A stretch of 64,000 bases of DNA from Paraflavitalea devenefica (GTDB lineage: Bacteria; Bacteroidota; Bacteroidia; Chitinophagales; Chitinophagaceae), in assembly GCF_011759375.1 (NCBI RefSeq), contig NZ_JAARML010000001.1:310001-374000 (forward strand), in the 5' to 3' direction. Both the position numbers and the translations under genes were made by a program. The notes under the pieces are model-generated. The model was not told the DNA's origin and made no database searches. It was given only the letters and a program-made list of their open reading frames with translations. How positions within the stretch are numbered: the first letter of the stretch is position 1; each line of letters opens with the position of its first letter. Of this stretch, positions 1 through 8,629 are shown in pieces.

Positions 1-522
1 AAGATCTCCTTCAACGACATGGTGCTGAAAGCCTGCGCCGTTGCCCTGAAGAAACACCCGGCTATCAACAGTAGCTGGATGGGCGACACGATCCGCGTAA
101 ACCACCACATTGATATTGGTGTGGCCGTAGCAGTAGAAGAAGGATTGCTGGTGCCGGTAGTACGGTTTGCCGACCTGAAATCACTGTCGCAGATCGCCGG
201 AGAAGTAAAAGACTTTGCACAAAGAGCCAAGGCTAAGAAATTACAACCTTCCGAATGGGAAGGCAACACCTTCACCATTTCCAACCTGGGTATGTTTGGC
301 ATTGAAGAGTTCACTGCCATCATCAATCCGCCTGCATCCTGTATCCTGGCCATTGGCGCTATTAACCAGGTACCGGTAGTAAAGAATGGTCAGATCGTGA
401 TCGGCAACATCATGAAGGTTACACTCACCTGTGATCACCGTGTAGTAGACGGCGCCACTGGTGCAGCCTTCCTGCAAACCCTGCAAGGTTTACTGGAAGA
501 ACCGCTCACCATGCTGGTATAG
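1..522 (+). CDS. Pyruvate dehydrogenase E2 (dihydrolipoamide acetyltransferase), 3' end only
   Basis: The open frame enters from the left edge, so only the last 173 residues are present and the lipoyl and E1/E3-binding domains lie outside the window. What remains is the 2-oxoacid dehydrogenase acyltransferase catalytic core: the TISNLGMFG segment near the middle and the catalytic DHRVVDG motif about 25 residues from the end. In this family the motif His and Asp transfer the acetyl group from lipoamide to CoA. The ending (DHRVVDGA, then LEEP and ML) fits the pyruvate-type E2 better than the oxoglutarate-type, which usually has DHRIIDG; that choice is an inference. A strong terminator follows at about 560. 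Confidence 0.9.
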   Translation, partial: KISFNDMVLKACAVALKKHPAINSSWMGDTIRVNHHIDIGVAVAVEEGLLVPVVRFADLKSLSQIAGEVKDFAQRAKAKKLQPSEWEGNTFTISNLGMFGIEEFTAIINPPASCILAIGAINQVPVVKNGQIVIGNIMKVTLTCDHRVVDGATGAAFLQTLQGLLEEPLTMLV

Positions 523-558
523 TGGTTGATCATCCCTGTTTTTAGTTTATCGTCCGAT

Positions 559-597
559 AAAAAATCCCGCTGATAATATCAGCGGGATTTTTGTTTT
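559..597. terminator. Intrinsic terminator, probably bidirectional
   Basis: The arms AAATCCCGCTGAT and ATCAGCGGGATTT form a long perfect stem with a few-base loop. It is flanked by A-rich sequence on the left and TTTTTGTTTTT on the right. It lies between the convergent E2 gene and the phosphoesterase gene and can serve both strands. Confidence 0.88.
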
Positions 598-600
598 TAG

Positions 601-2451
601 CTATTTCACTTCCAGCAACACTACCTTACCATCCATCGTAGAAGCGATAATGTGTTTGCTGTCCAATACCCGTACCGTATTGACCATCGAGTTATCAATT
701 TTATGTGCCCATATTACTTTCCGCTGGGCCGGATCAATAGCATATACTACGCCACTGCGTGTACCAAAGAATATCTGCCCTTCTTTTTCAATGAGCATGG
801 AAGGCACATGCTCATAGCCAAACCCTGCATGCATTACCCAGGCCGGACGTTGCGATTCGCGGCTGGCGGCATAAGCTACCAGGGTGTCCTGCATGGTTTT
901 GCCATACACCCATTTGCCATCATTGGAAATGCCAATGGACTCCCGCACACGGGTTTCTGTATTGCGCCAGAGCGTAGCGCCTGTTTGCGCATCAATAGCT
1001 GTTATCGTACGATTGGGCGTTACCACATATACTACGCCATCCACGGCCACCGGTATACAGGATGCCGGAGAAAAGTTGATGACAGCAGAGCCGGGATTCC
1101 ATTTCCACAGCAGCTTGCCACTTTGCCGGTCTACAGCATGCAAATAGGTATCCCAGGCGCCGAAGATCACTTTATCTTCATATAATAACGGCGTACTTAC
1201 CACCGGCCCGTTCAGGCTATCGTATTTCCAGCGCAGTTGGCCATCATTCAATCCCAATGCAAGGAAGGAATGATCACTGCCACCAATAAATACCGTATCG
1301 CCGGATATAGCCGGACAACCCAATACAGCCGCTCCCGTAGTATAGGCCCAAAGTTGTTTGCCGTTCTTTACATCGAGACAATAGACCTTCCCATCGCCCG
1401 ATCCCAATACTACTTTATCCTCTTTTACTGCCGGAGAGGAAAAGATAGAGCCTTTTGTAGGGAATGACCATTGACGTTTTCCATTCTTTAAATCGAGGGC
1501 CACTACTTCCCCATTCTGGTTACCGAAGATGACGTGCTCTTTGTATACAGCAGGCGTGGAAATAACATTGGCATCAGAGGCGATGGTCCATTTGGGCTTT
1601 ACCCGGGCATATTGCTGATTGATGGCATAATCGGGCCGTTCAAACTTTTTGGAAGGCACGGCATACTGGTGTGCCTGCACGGCTACCTTTGTCCACGGCT
1701 GCAGCGTTTCCACGCCAGGGCGGCGCTCTGTATAGACAATAGAATCAGGGCGCACATCCACCAGGTTGTAACCACCTACTGCTGCTTTGGCGCGCAGGTT
1801 GGAGCGACCCATCACAGCAGGGATATCTTCAAAATTCATAGGCCTGTTGTTATGGCCATGGCCACAAATGGCCAGTATGGTGTTGTATTGCTTTAATCGG
1901 TTGGTGGCCTCATACCAGTTGTCCAGGCCATTGTCGAGCGGATAGTGGTTGCAGAATATAATAGGTTGCTGCTTATCCGTTTTTTTCAATACCTCATCCA
2001 GCCATACTACGGCATTGCGTGGAATATGCCCATCGCTCATGCGCACATAAGGACCGGAAGCGCAACCAATGAAACGAACGCCGTTATAATCAAACAGGAA
2101 TTTATCGTACCCAAAGATGGTAGTAAAGCTGACGCCGCCACTTTCACTCCAGCCACTATCATGATTACCCGGAATGATATAGTATTTTACCTGCAGGCTA
2201 TCAAAGAGTTGTTTGGCCAGTTGAAGCTGACTATCTGTTCCCAGCTCTGTAATATCACCGGTGATGATGACGAACGCTACATCATTCATGGCATTGATAT
2301 CCCGTACAGTACGGCGCAGGTCTTCTTCTGCACTGCCGTTGGGAGAGCCGATGTGCGTGTCACTGATATGAACAAAACGAAAGGGTTTGATCTGTGCCGG
2401 CAGGAGTGCTGCCACACCCAGTAAACATAGAAGCAGGAATGTCTTTTTCAT
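601..2451 (-). CDS. Secreted metallophosphoesterase fused to a PQQ-type beta-propeller
   Basis: The product is 616 residues from the chosen ATG at 2451, which begins a clean signal peptide (MKKTFLLLCLLGVAALLPAQ). A start 30 bases further upstream would put charged residues before it. Residues 25-215 carry the calcineurin-like phosphoesterase metal-ligand blocks in order: HISDTHIG, GDITE, GNHD, CNHYPLD and CGHGHN. From about residue 295 to the end there are repeated GxVYxLDxxxGKxxW-like blades of a PQQ/BamB-type propeller. Family knowledge supports a two-metal phosphomonoesterase or phosphodiesterase; the substrate cannot be read. The propeller probably binds a ligand or partner in the periplasm or on the surface. 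It appears to be a single-gene unit. Confidence 0.85.
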   Translation of the reverse strand: MKKTFLLLCLLGVAALLPAQIKPFRFVHISDTHIGSPNGSAEEDLRRTVRDINAMNDVAFVIITGDITELGTDSQLQLAKQLFDSLQVKYYIIPGNHDSGWSESGGVSFTTIFGYDKFLFDYNGVRFIGCASGPYVRMSDGHIPRNAVVWLDEVLKKTDKQQPIIFCNHYPLDNGLDNWYEATNRLKQYNTILAICGHGHNNRPMNFEDIPAVMGRSNLRAKAAVGGYNLVDVRPDSIVYTERRPGVETLQPWTKVAVQAHQYAVPSKKFERPDYAINQQYARVKPKWTIASDANVISTPAVYKEHVIFGNQNGEVVALDLKNGKRQWSFPTKGSIFSSPAVKEDKVVLGSGDGKVYCLDVKNGKQLWAYTTGAAVLGCPAISGDTVFIGGSDHSFLALGLNDGQLRWKYDSLNGPVVSTPLLYEDKVIFGAWDTYLHAVDRQSGKLLWKWNPGSAVINFSPASCIPVAVDGVVYVVTPNRTITAIDAQTGATLWRNTETRVRESIGISNDGKWVYGKTMQDTLVAYAASRESQRPAWVMHAGFGYEHVPSMLIEKEGQIFFGTRSGVVYAIDPAQRKVIWAHKIDNSMVNTVRVLDSKHIIASTMDGKVVLLEVK

Positions 2452-2633
2452 GCAGGCAATATAGCTTTTTTTGTATCCCATGAATAGTACTGCACCGTGC
2501 AGATACGCCCTGTATAACCATTAAATTTCTTTAATTGCCGGTTTGTGCCTGCACTCCATTTCTTTTGCGTACATACGTTATAAAACCATGCACAATCGGG
2601 TTGCTACGGTATTCCGTATCTTGCAGCCCTATC

Positions 2634-3287
2634 ATGATTATCAAATCTGCCAAATACCTCATCAGTAGTCCGGATTATGCACAATGTCCCAAACCCGACA
2701 GGCCGGAATATGCTTTTATTGGCCGTAGCAATGTGGGCAAATCATCGCTGATTAATATGCTGACCGATAACCAGAAGCTGGCCAAGACTTCCGGCTCACC
2801 CGGCAAGACACAGCTTATTAATCATTTTGAGGTAGAGAGCCTGCCCGATAAGTATATACCCGGCAAAACAATCGCTACTCCCTGGTACCTGGTCGATTTG
2901 CCCGGTTATGGTTTTGCCAAGGTATCGCAGAGCCAGCGTAAACAATGGGAAACGATGATTGAGAACTACCTGCGCAAGCGGGAAAACCTCACCAATATTT
3001 TCGTGCTGATTGACAGCCGGCATGCCCCTCAAAAGGTAGACCTTGATTTTGTGAACCAGCTTGGTGAATGGGAATTGCCATTTTGTATTGTATTCACCAA
3101 GGCCGATAAGGAATCGCAGAAAGAAGTAAGCAAGAATGTAAAAGCTTTCCTCGATGCCATGCGCAAGACCTGGCAATTTCTGCCTCCCAGCTTTGTAACC
3201 AGTGCGGTAAAGAAAATGGGAAGAGATAAAATACTGCAGTTTATTGAGCAGTGTAATAAGACAGTGAAAGAAGAAAGCGCTGAGTGA
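2634..3287 (+). CDS. engB: Ribosome biogenesis GTP-binding protein EngB (YihA/YsxC)
   Basis: This is a 217-residue TRAFAC-class GTPase. The G1 loop GRSNVGKSS is near residue 30, the G3 DLPGYG near 89, the G4 TKAD near 152 and the G5 TSAVK near 187. Order and size are those of EngB, which acts in assembly of the large ribosomal subunit. The ATG at 2634 was chosen because the family starts with a short lead into the beta-strand before G1; the frame is open 99 bases further upstream, but that stretch is Cys-rich and unlike EngB. A -7-like TATCTTGC lies 9 bases before this ATG, so a very short mRNA leader is likely. It is divergent from the phosphoesterase gene. Confidence 0.95.
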   Translation: MIIKSAKYLISSPDYAQCPKPDRPEYAFIGRSNVGKSSLINMLTDNQKLAKTSGSPGKTQLINHFEVESLPDKYIPGKTIATPWYLVDLPGYGFAKVSQSQRKQWETMIENYLRKRENLTNIFVLIDSRHAPQKVDLDFVNQLGEWELPFCIVFTKADKESQKEVSKNVKAFLDAMRKTWQFLPPSFVTSAVKKMGRDKILQFIEQCNKTVKEESAE

Positions 3288-3353
3288 GATTGAATAATGC
3301 TCCTGTAAGGGGGAGACAAAGCCCTGAGTCGTGAATACATCACAACTGTACAA

Positions 3354-3387
3354 TAAAAAACCCTCGTTCGTAAAGGCGAGGGTTTTT
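3354..3387. terminator. Intrinsic terminator between convergent genes
   Basis: AAAAACCCTCG and CGAGGGTTTTT pair perfectly around a short loop, with A and T runs on the two sides, so it can work on either strand. It ends in the stop codon of the minus-strand YkuK-like gene. Confidence 0.88.
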
Positions 3388-3859
3388 AGTTTACCACTTT
3401 ATTGGCGCAGCTACTGCTGGCAAAGGCTTCCGGTTTGGCCTTGAAGGCAAAGCCCATCCCCAGTATATACCCCATGGCCTCTTTCAAGGCATCATTGCTC
3501 TTGAAATGCGGGTTGGTATTAATGTCTGCATGCACTTCCATATCTACGTCATACTGCGTAAAAAGATGGCAGAGATCGTAGGCTATTTCAATGCTCTTGC
3601 CTACCTCTACCAGCATGCGTTCCTTAATGGAATACTGCTGTTTTGTTTTCTCATTGTGAATGAACATGAAACCTCCATGTCCTTCACGCAGGAATACAAT
3701 AACAGTAGCAAACTCTGTCTCGGAACCTTTTACCTGGGAGTCGGTGCCTATGCACACCTTGAGGTGGTAACCTTTGTCGCTTTCACGTTTGATGGCTGCT
3801 TCCACAGCATCATAGACGGGTAATTCAAGCGGATCGCCGTTAAACTTTCTCCAGATCAT
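3386..3859 (-). CDS. YkuK-like RNase H-fold protein (DUF458)
   Basis: A 157-residue soluble protein that I recognise as the DUF458/YkuK family. The GTDSQ motif near residue 39, then a strand with ATVIVF, conserved basic and acidic residues mid-protein (KERMLVEVGKSIEIA) and DINT further on, are typical of it. The family is predicted to have an RNase H-like fold, with the Asp of GTDSQ as a possible metal ligand. Its cellular role is not established, so function stays open. It is transcribed alone and converges on engB. Confidence 0.75.
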   Translation of the reverse strand: MIWRKFNGDPLELPVYDAVEAAIKRESDKGYHLKVCIGTDSQVKGSETEFATVIVFLREGHGGFMFIHNEKTKQQYSIKERMLVEVGKSIEIAYDLCHLFTQYDVDMEVHADINTNPHFKSNDALKEAMGYILGMGFAFKAKPEAFASSSCANKVVN

Positions 3860-4277
3860 ATTGAAATGGGTTTTTCGAATTTACCGAAAAATCAGCTCTT
3901 AACCAAAAGAGCGGTTTGTTAATGTATTATTACTTTCCGGCTACATAAGAAAGGATGGGTCATCCTGCCACTACAGGATAACCCACCTTAAAGGGTAGGG
4001 ATTATTGTGTCATTACCTAAAAATGAACGGTTACCACTCACGCATGTACACAGACTTATGCGTGACAGGGCAGCCGCCTGCGGGGTCAGTTATAGATTGT
4101 TGGGTCAGTAAACAGAATAGAAAAACAGCATGATGAGCACCTTGGAGTGTAAAGGTTTTTCATACAGTTTACAATTTAAACGATCAGGAATTGGATAAGT
4201 GGGTACGATCAAAAAAAGGAAAAGAGTAGCAGGGTCAGATTATAAACGGCTCTTGCGAAACAGTTATTTTACAGGCA

Positions 4278-4312
4278 GGTCAAATTTATTTTAGCCGTTG
4301 GTCAAATTTATT
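4278..4312. repeat. Perfect 13-base direct repeat spaced 22 bases, possible operator
   Basis: GGTCAAATTTATT occurs twice with start points 22 bases apart, about two helical turns, so a bound regulator would contact the same face of the DNA. It lies about 200 bases before the permease start. No regulator gene is adjacent. Confidence 0.4.
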
Positions 4313-4434
4313 GTATGGACCCCTGCCGGGCTTCTCCGCCCGCCAATGAACGCCTGGTGTATTAAAAGCGAACAGTCTGGAGAATCAACCCATATACAAC
4401 ATACTGATTCATAGACATTTACTGGTATGGCACT

Positions 4435-4460
4435 ATACTGGTTAGGATAATAACCAGTAT
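4435..4460. promoter_or_regulatory. Strong 10-base inverted repeat upstream of the permease gene
   Basis: ATACTGGTTA and TAACCAGTAT are perfectly complementary around a 6-base spacer. The site ends 53 bases before the permease ATG. It could be a dimeric operator or an mRNA leader hairpin; no T run follows directly, so a terminator is unlikely. Confidence 0.45.
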
Positions 4461-4513
4461 ACCATTCTTTTAGGGGTCTTTTTAAACCTTTAAAACCTTG
4501 TAAAAACATACGT

Positions 4514-6898
4514 ATGTTCACCAATTACTTTAAAACTGCCTGGCGAAACATTGTTAAGAACAAACTCTCTTCTTTTATCAATATCGGTGGGCTGGCTGTT
4601 GGCATAGGTGTAAGTATGCTCATCGGCCTTTGGATATGGGACGAATTATCCTTCGACCAAAACCATACAAATTATGACCGCATTGCACAGGTAGAGCAAC
4701 ACGTAACCAATAATGGTGAAGTGCAGACCGTACCAGTAGTGCCCTACCCGCTGGCCGAAGAGTTGCGCAAAAATTATGGTGGCGACTTTACCAGGGTTGT
4801 ACTGGGTGGCGGCGGTGGAGATCATCTCCTGGCGGTAGGTGATAAAAAGCTGAAACAGCCGGGTAATTATTTTGAGCCGGCCATTACTGAAATGCTTACG
4901 CTGAAAATGGTCAAGGGCACAAGAGACGCATTAAAGGACCCTACCTCCATTATATTATCTCAATCTGCAGCACAGGCATTCTTTGGAGATAAAGACCCGA
5001 TGGACCAGGTGATCAAAATTGATAATAAGATGGATGCAAAAGTAGCCGGTGTGTATGAGGACCTGCCTGATAACTCTTCCTTTGCTGCCCTGCATTTTAT
5101 GGGGGCCTGGGACCTTTATTTCAATAATACTCCCTGGATAAAAACGATACAGGATCCCTGGCGGCCCAATGCCTTCCAGATCTATGTTCAGTTGGCAGAA
5201 AATGCCGATCTGGACAAAGTATCCTTAAAGATCAAAGACGAAAAACTAAAGAATGTCAATGCGCAACTGGCGAAGAAAAAGCCTGCACTTTTCCTGCATC
5301 CGATGAGTAAATGGCATTTGTATTCTTACTTTAAGGATGGCATGAATATCGGCGGCAGGATTAAGTATGTATGGCTGTTTGGGATTATTGGCATATTTGT
5401 ATTGCTGCTGGCTTGTATCAATTTTATGAACCTGAGCACCGCCCGTTCGGAAAAGCGCGCCAAAGAAGTCGGTATCCGTAAAGCCATTGGTTCTTTGCGC
5501 ATTCAATTGATTGGACAGTTCTTCAGCGAATCCATCCTGGTGGTAGCTTTTTCATTCCTGCTCTCCCTCATTTTTGTGTTAGCATTGCTTCCCTTCTTCA
5601 ATGAGGTGGCCGGCAAAAAAATAGTTATGCCCTGGAGCAATCCACTATTCTGGATACTGGGACTTGTATTCTGCCTGATCACCGGTCTTATAGCCGGCAG
5701 TTATCCTGCTTTTTATTTCTCCTCCTTTAAGCCTGTTAAAATATTGAAGGGTACTTTCAAGGCAGGTAAATGGGCGGCAGTACCACGCAAAGCATTGGTG
5801 ATTGTGCAGTTCACTACTTCAGTGACCATGATCATTGGCACCATCATTGTATTCCGGCAGATACAGTTTGCCAAAAACCGTCCCATCGGGTACGAAGGCA
5901 ATGGCCTCGTTTCCCTGCACATGGTTACCACTGCCATCCATGATCATTTTAATGTAGTAGAAGCTGAACTGAAAAAAACAGGAACGATCCTGTCCATGAC
6001 AGAGACCGACAATCCGGTAACAGAAACATGGCAAACCAGCAGTGGGTTCGACTGGAAGGGGAAAGACCCTAATTTATCGGTTGATTTCCCTGTTATTAAT
6101 ACTTCTTATAATTATGGCAAAACTATTGGCTGGGAATTGGCGGCAGGCCGTGACTTTTCAAAAGACTTTGCTTCCGATTCCGTTGGATTGATATTGAACG
6201 AAGCAGCCGTAAAGTTCATGGGCCTTCAAAACCCGGTGGGCGAAACGATCATGCGGTTTGGGGAACCCTTTAAAGTAGTGGGGGTAGTGAAGGATATTAT
6301 CATGCAATCACCTTATGAACAGATACGGCCATCCGTCTTCCGCCTGGGCGACTATGCACAAAGCTTTGTACTCATCAGGATCAATCCGGCCGTAAGCGCG
6401 AAAGACGCTTTAGGCAGCATTGAAACCGTGTTCAAAAAAATGAACCCTGAGCAGCCTTTTGAATATCAATTTGTAGATGAAGAATATGCCAGGAAGTTTG
6501 GAGATGAAGAGCGTGTGGGAAAATTAGCCGGCTTCTTTGCTATACTGGCTATTTTTATCAGTTGCCTCGGGCTTTTTGGAATGGCTTCCTTTATGGCTGA
6601 GCAGCGTACCAAAGAGATTGGCATACGCAAAGTGCTGGGAGCATCTGTATTGAACGTGTGGCGCCTGTTGTCAAAAGACTTTGTAGTGCTGGTAATCGTT
6701 TCTTTATTCATTGCCATACCCCTTGCTTATTATTTCATGCATAACTGGCTGCAGGGCTACCAGTACCGGACTGCTATGTCCTGGTGGATATTTGCGGCAT
6801 CAGGAACAGGCGCCTTGCTGATCACCTTATTAACCATTAGCTTCCAGGCCATCAAAGCAGCGCTGGCCAATCCGACAAAGAGTTTAAAGACGGAGTAA
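4514..6898 (+). CDS. MacB/FtsX-type ABC transporter permease, two FtsX domains
   Basis: A 794-residue inner-membrane protein of the large Bacteroidota permease family. An N-terminal membrane anchor (residues about 20-43) is followed by a MacB-like periplasmic domain. Three membrane segments come at about 290-420, where KRAKEVGIRKAIGS is the FtsX signature. A second periplasmic domain and a second FtsX block follow at about 670-790, with RTKEIGIRKVLGAS. The two GIRK(A/V)xG signatures show the internal duplication. Such proteins couple a cytoplasmic ATPase to work on the periplasmic side, as in MacAB-like efflux or lipoprotein handling. No ATPase gene is adjacent, so the partner is unknown. Confidence 0.85.
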   Translation: MFTNYFKTAWRNIVKNKLSSFINIGGLAVGIGVSMLIGLWIWDELSFDQNHTNYDRIAQVEQHVTNNGEVQTVPVVPYPLAEELRKNYGGDFTRVVLGGGGGDHLLAVGDKKLKQPGNYFEPAITEMLTLKMVKGTRDALKDPTSIILSQSAAQAFFGDKDPMDQVIKIDNKMDAKVAGVYEDLPDNSSFAALHFMGAWDLYFNNTPWIKTIQDPWRPNAFQIYVQLAENADLDKVSLKIKDEKLKNVNAQLAKKKPALFLHPMSKWHLYSYFKDGMNIGGRIKYVWLFGIIGIFVLLLACINFMNLSTARSEKRAKEVGIRKAIGSLRIQLIGQFFSESILVVAFSFLLSLIFVLALLPFFNEVAGKKIVMPWSNPLFWILGLVFCLITGLIAGSYPAFYFSSFKPVKILKGTFKAGKWAAVPRKALVIVQFTTSVTMIIGTIIVFRQIQFAKNRPIGYEGNGLVSLHMVTTAIHDHFNVVEAELKKTGTILSMTETDNPVTETWQTSSGFDWKGKDPNLSVDFPVINTSYNYGKTIGWELAAGRDFSKDFASDSVGLILNEAAVKFMGLQNPVGETIMRFGEPFKVVGVVKDIIMQSPYEQIRPSVFRLGDYAQSFVLIRINPAVSAKDALGSIETVFKKMNPEQPFEYQFVDEEYARKFGDEERVGKLAGFFAILAIFISCLGLFGMASFMAEQRTKEIGIRKVLGASVLNVWRLLSKDFVVLVIVSLFIAIPLAYYFMHNWLQGYQYRTAMSWWIFAASGTGALLITLLTISFQAIKAALANPTKSLKTE

Positions 6899-6917
6899 AG
6901 TCTATCTATATACCGCA

Positions 6918-6998
6918 AGACCTGACAGGTTTCCTTATTCGTTGCAAACGAAACCTGTCAGGGTCTTTCTCTTTCGAATAAGGAAACCTGTCGGGTCT
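6918..6998. repeat. Palindromic intergenic repeat with three copies of a core
   Basis: A 24-base arm at 6918-6941 is the inverse complement of 6975-6998 with one difference, which is G-U compatible in RNA. Between them, at 6949-6966, lies a third copy of the core AAACCTGTCAGG. The RNA could therefore fold in two alternative ways. The element sits between the permease gene and the first TonB-C gene and may also end transcription. Confidence 0.65.
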
Positions 6999-7084
6999 GT
7001 TTCAGGATTAGTTCCCCTGTTAATTCTTCGATTTTACTTGTGTAAATGCGATTTTTTCGCATCTTGCAGGTAACCCCTTTTTAT

Positions 7085-7771
7085 ATGAACCGATTTCTCA
7101 TACTGTTTATCCCCCTGCTTTTATTAACTGTAACGGATCTTTATAGCCAGAGTATGGTAGATTATACCACCAAGGTCAGTGATACTTGCTGGCGGGTGGA
7201 TTATTACGTGCGCAGGGGTCCGCTTTTCAGGATAGAGTCTTATAAAGACAAAAAGAAAACAATAGCCCATGGCCGCTTTGCTTTTTATGATGACGATGGG
7301 TGGGTAGACTCGACCGGTTTTTATGTCAATGGAGAGCGAAATGGTACCTGGCATTATTACAATGATAAAGGGAAACTCTATTTGTCGAGAGAATACAATA
7401 GGGATGTTGTAGTAAGTGAAAAAAAGCACGAAAGAGTACCGGGTAGTAAAAAAGAGCCTTTAAAGGAAGGGGAAAAAGAGGCTGAATTTACGGGTGGGCT
7501 CTTTATCTGGCGACTGTATCTTCAAAAGAGCCTGCGTTATCCGCGGGAGGCGATTAATGCAAGAATAGGTGGTGAGGTGAGGGTCGCGTTTTTAGTAGAT
7601 ACAACAGGCGCGGTACAGGATACATGGGTGTTCAGATCTGCTGAGCAGTCCCTGGACAAGGAAAGCATGCGTCTGATAGAAGTATCGCCTTCGTGGACGC
7701 CTGCCCAACAGAATGGCCGCAAGGTGAAAAGTTATAAAATACAACCTATTACTTACAAGACGCCCAAATAA
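7085..7771 (+). CDS. Secreted TonB C-terminal-domain protein with MORN-like repeats, copy 1
   Basis: A 228-residue protein starting with a signal peptide or anchor (MNRFLILFIPLLLLTV, then LYSQ). Residues about 70-115 hold YwqK/MORN-like strands of the GxxxNGxxxGxWxYY type. Residues about 140-226 form a TonB_C domain: RYP-x-x-A, G-x-VRVAFLVD-x-x-G, LD-x-ES-x-RLI, W-x-PA and GR-x-V. The domain normally contacts outer-membrane receptors, but this protein has no Pro-rich spacer and no ExbBD neighbour, so a classical energy-transducer role is doubtful. The ATG at 7085 was chosen because it begins the hydrophobic segment. The next gene is its paralogue. Confidence 0.75.
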   Translation: MNRFLILFIPLLLLTVTDLYSQSMVDYTTKVSDTCWRVDYYVRRGPLFRIESYKDKKKTIAHGRFAFYDDDGWVDSTGFYVNGERNGTWHYYNDKGKLYLSREYNRDVVVSEKKHERVPGSKKEPLKEGEKEAEFTGGLFIWRLYLQKSLRYPREAINARIGGEVRVAFLVDTTGAVQDTWVFRSAEQSLDKESMRLIEVSPSWTPAQQNGRKVKSYKIQPITYKTPK

Positions 7772-7811
7772 ACTTTCAATACCATCTATTTTTATGCCTG
7801 AAAAGCTGTTT

Positions 7812-8567
7812 ATGAAGTTGAGTGACGCAAAACTAATTGCTACTGTTACATGCATAGTGCTGGTTCTACATGTACGCGGTCAGCGAAGTGACGAAAGCTA
7901 TTATTTGTTTGATTCAGCCTGGAAAAGTACTACTGTTTTAAAAGATGCCCGGTATTTTGCCCGGGCAAAACCGTCGGGCGATTCCTGCGAACAATGGGAT
8001 GTTTACCGTTTGAATGGGCCACTGATAAGGATAGAGACTAATAAAAAAGATGAGAACGGAACAGCGCATGGCAGGTATTCCTGGTACGATAGGCAAGGTT
8101 ACATGGATTCCCTGGGGAATTATGTAAATGGTATCGTTAATGGCGATTGGTATTATTACAATGATACGGGCGGACTGCGTTACCAGAAGCGATTTGCAAT
8201 GGGGAAACTGGTGTGGGAAAAAGACTTTTCAAAAGATACGTCCCATAAAAAATATGAATTAAAAGAGGGAGAGAAAGAATCTGAATTTGAGGGTGGCCTT
8301 GCCCGCTGGCAACGGTATCTGAATAAAAACTTCAGATATCCCGAAGCCGCTAGCAAACGGGAGATCCAAGGTACGGTCAGGATATGGTTTACGGTTGATA
8401 CAGATGGCATTGTACAGGATTCCTGGGTAGCAAAATCTGTTGAATTGTCACTGGATGATGAAGCCATACGGTTAATACGTATTTCTCCCAAATGGACGCC
8501 CGCTGTCAAGGACGGCCGTAAAGTGAAAAGCTACAAAACACAGCCTGTGATTTTCCGTCTTCAATAA
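7812..8567 (+). CDS. Secreted TonB C-terminal-domain protein with MORN-like repeats, copy 2
   Basis: A 251-residue paralogue of the preceding gene with the same order: signal peptide (ending VLHVRGQ), MORN-like strands (GxYVNGxVNGDWYYYND) and a C-terminal TonB_C domain. Shared blocks include ELKEGEKE, GRKVKSYK and QP. Its first eight residues, MKLSDAKL, and about 20 bases before them closely match the start and leader of the downstream GbsR-type gene (MKLNDAKL), not copy 1. This suggests that the duplication boundary fused a regulator start to a TonB-C body. The ATG at 7812 is preferred over the one at 7794 for that reason. Function is unknown beyond the domain. Confidence 0.75.
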   Translation: MKLSDAKLIATVTCIVLVLHVRGQRSDESYYLFDSAWKSTTVLKDARYFARAKPSGDSCEQWDVYRLNGPLIRIETNKKDENGTAHGRYSWYDRQGYMDSLGNYVNGIVNGDWYYYNDTGGLRYQKRFAMGKLVWEKDFSKDTSHKKYELKEGEKESEFEGGLARWQRYLNKNFRYPEAASKREIQGTVRIWFTVDTDGIVQDSWVAKSVELSLDDEAIRLIRISPKWTPAVKDGRKVKSYKTQPVIFRLQ

Positions 8568-8580
8568 ACTTTCAATAATA

Positions 8581-8611
8581 TTTGAAAATTCAGAAATAGA
8601 GTATATCTTTA
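8581..8611 (+). promoter_or_regulatory. Bacteroidota-type promoter of the GbsR-like regulator gene
   Basis: TTTG at 8581-8584, then exactly 19 bases, then TATCTTTA at 8604-8611 fits the TTTG-N19-TAnnTTTG pattern of the Bacteroidota primary sigma factor. Transcription would start near 8617, leaving a leader of only about 12 bases before the ATG at 8630. Confidence 0.65.
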
Positions 8612-8629
8612 TACCTGAAAAGTAGTTCC

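Larger units (their letters stand above)
3860..4513. other. 654-base gene-free region with hairpins and a direct repeat
   Basis: I find no convincing gene in this stretch between the divergent YkuK-like and permease genes. It holds several short hairpins: GCTCTT/AAGAGC at 3895-3912, GGGT-ATCCTG/CAGGAT-ACCC at 3957-3984, an 8-base stem TCACGCAT/ATGCGTGA at 4038-4065, and a 10-base stem at 4435-4460. A perfect 13-base direct repeat, GGTCAAATTTATT, occurs at 4278-4290 and 4300-4312. The region could be a long control region for the permease gene or the remains of decayed DNA. A 77-codon minus-strand frame (4291-4524) has no coding character. Confidence 0.5.

Noticed and set aside
4291..4524. 77-codon minus-strand frame before the permease gene
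   Set aside because: It runs through the hairpin and direct-repeat region, overlaps the permease start and has no recognisable domain or bias.
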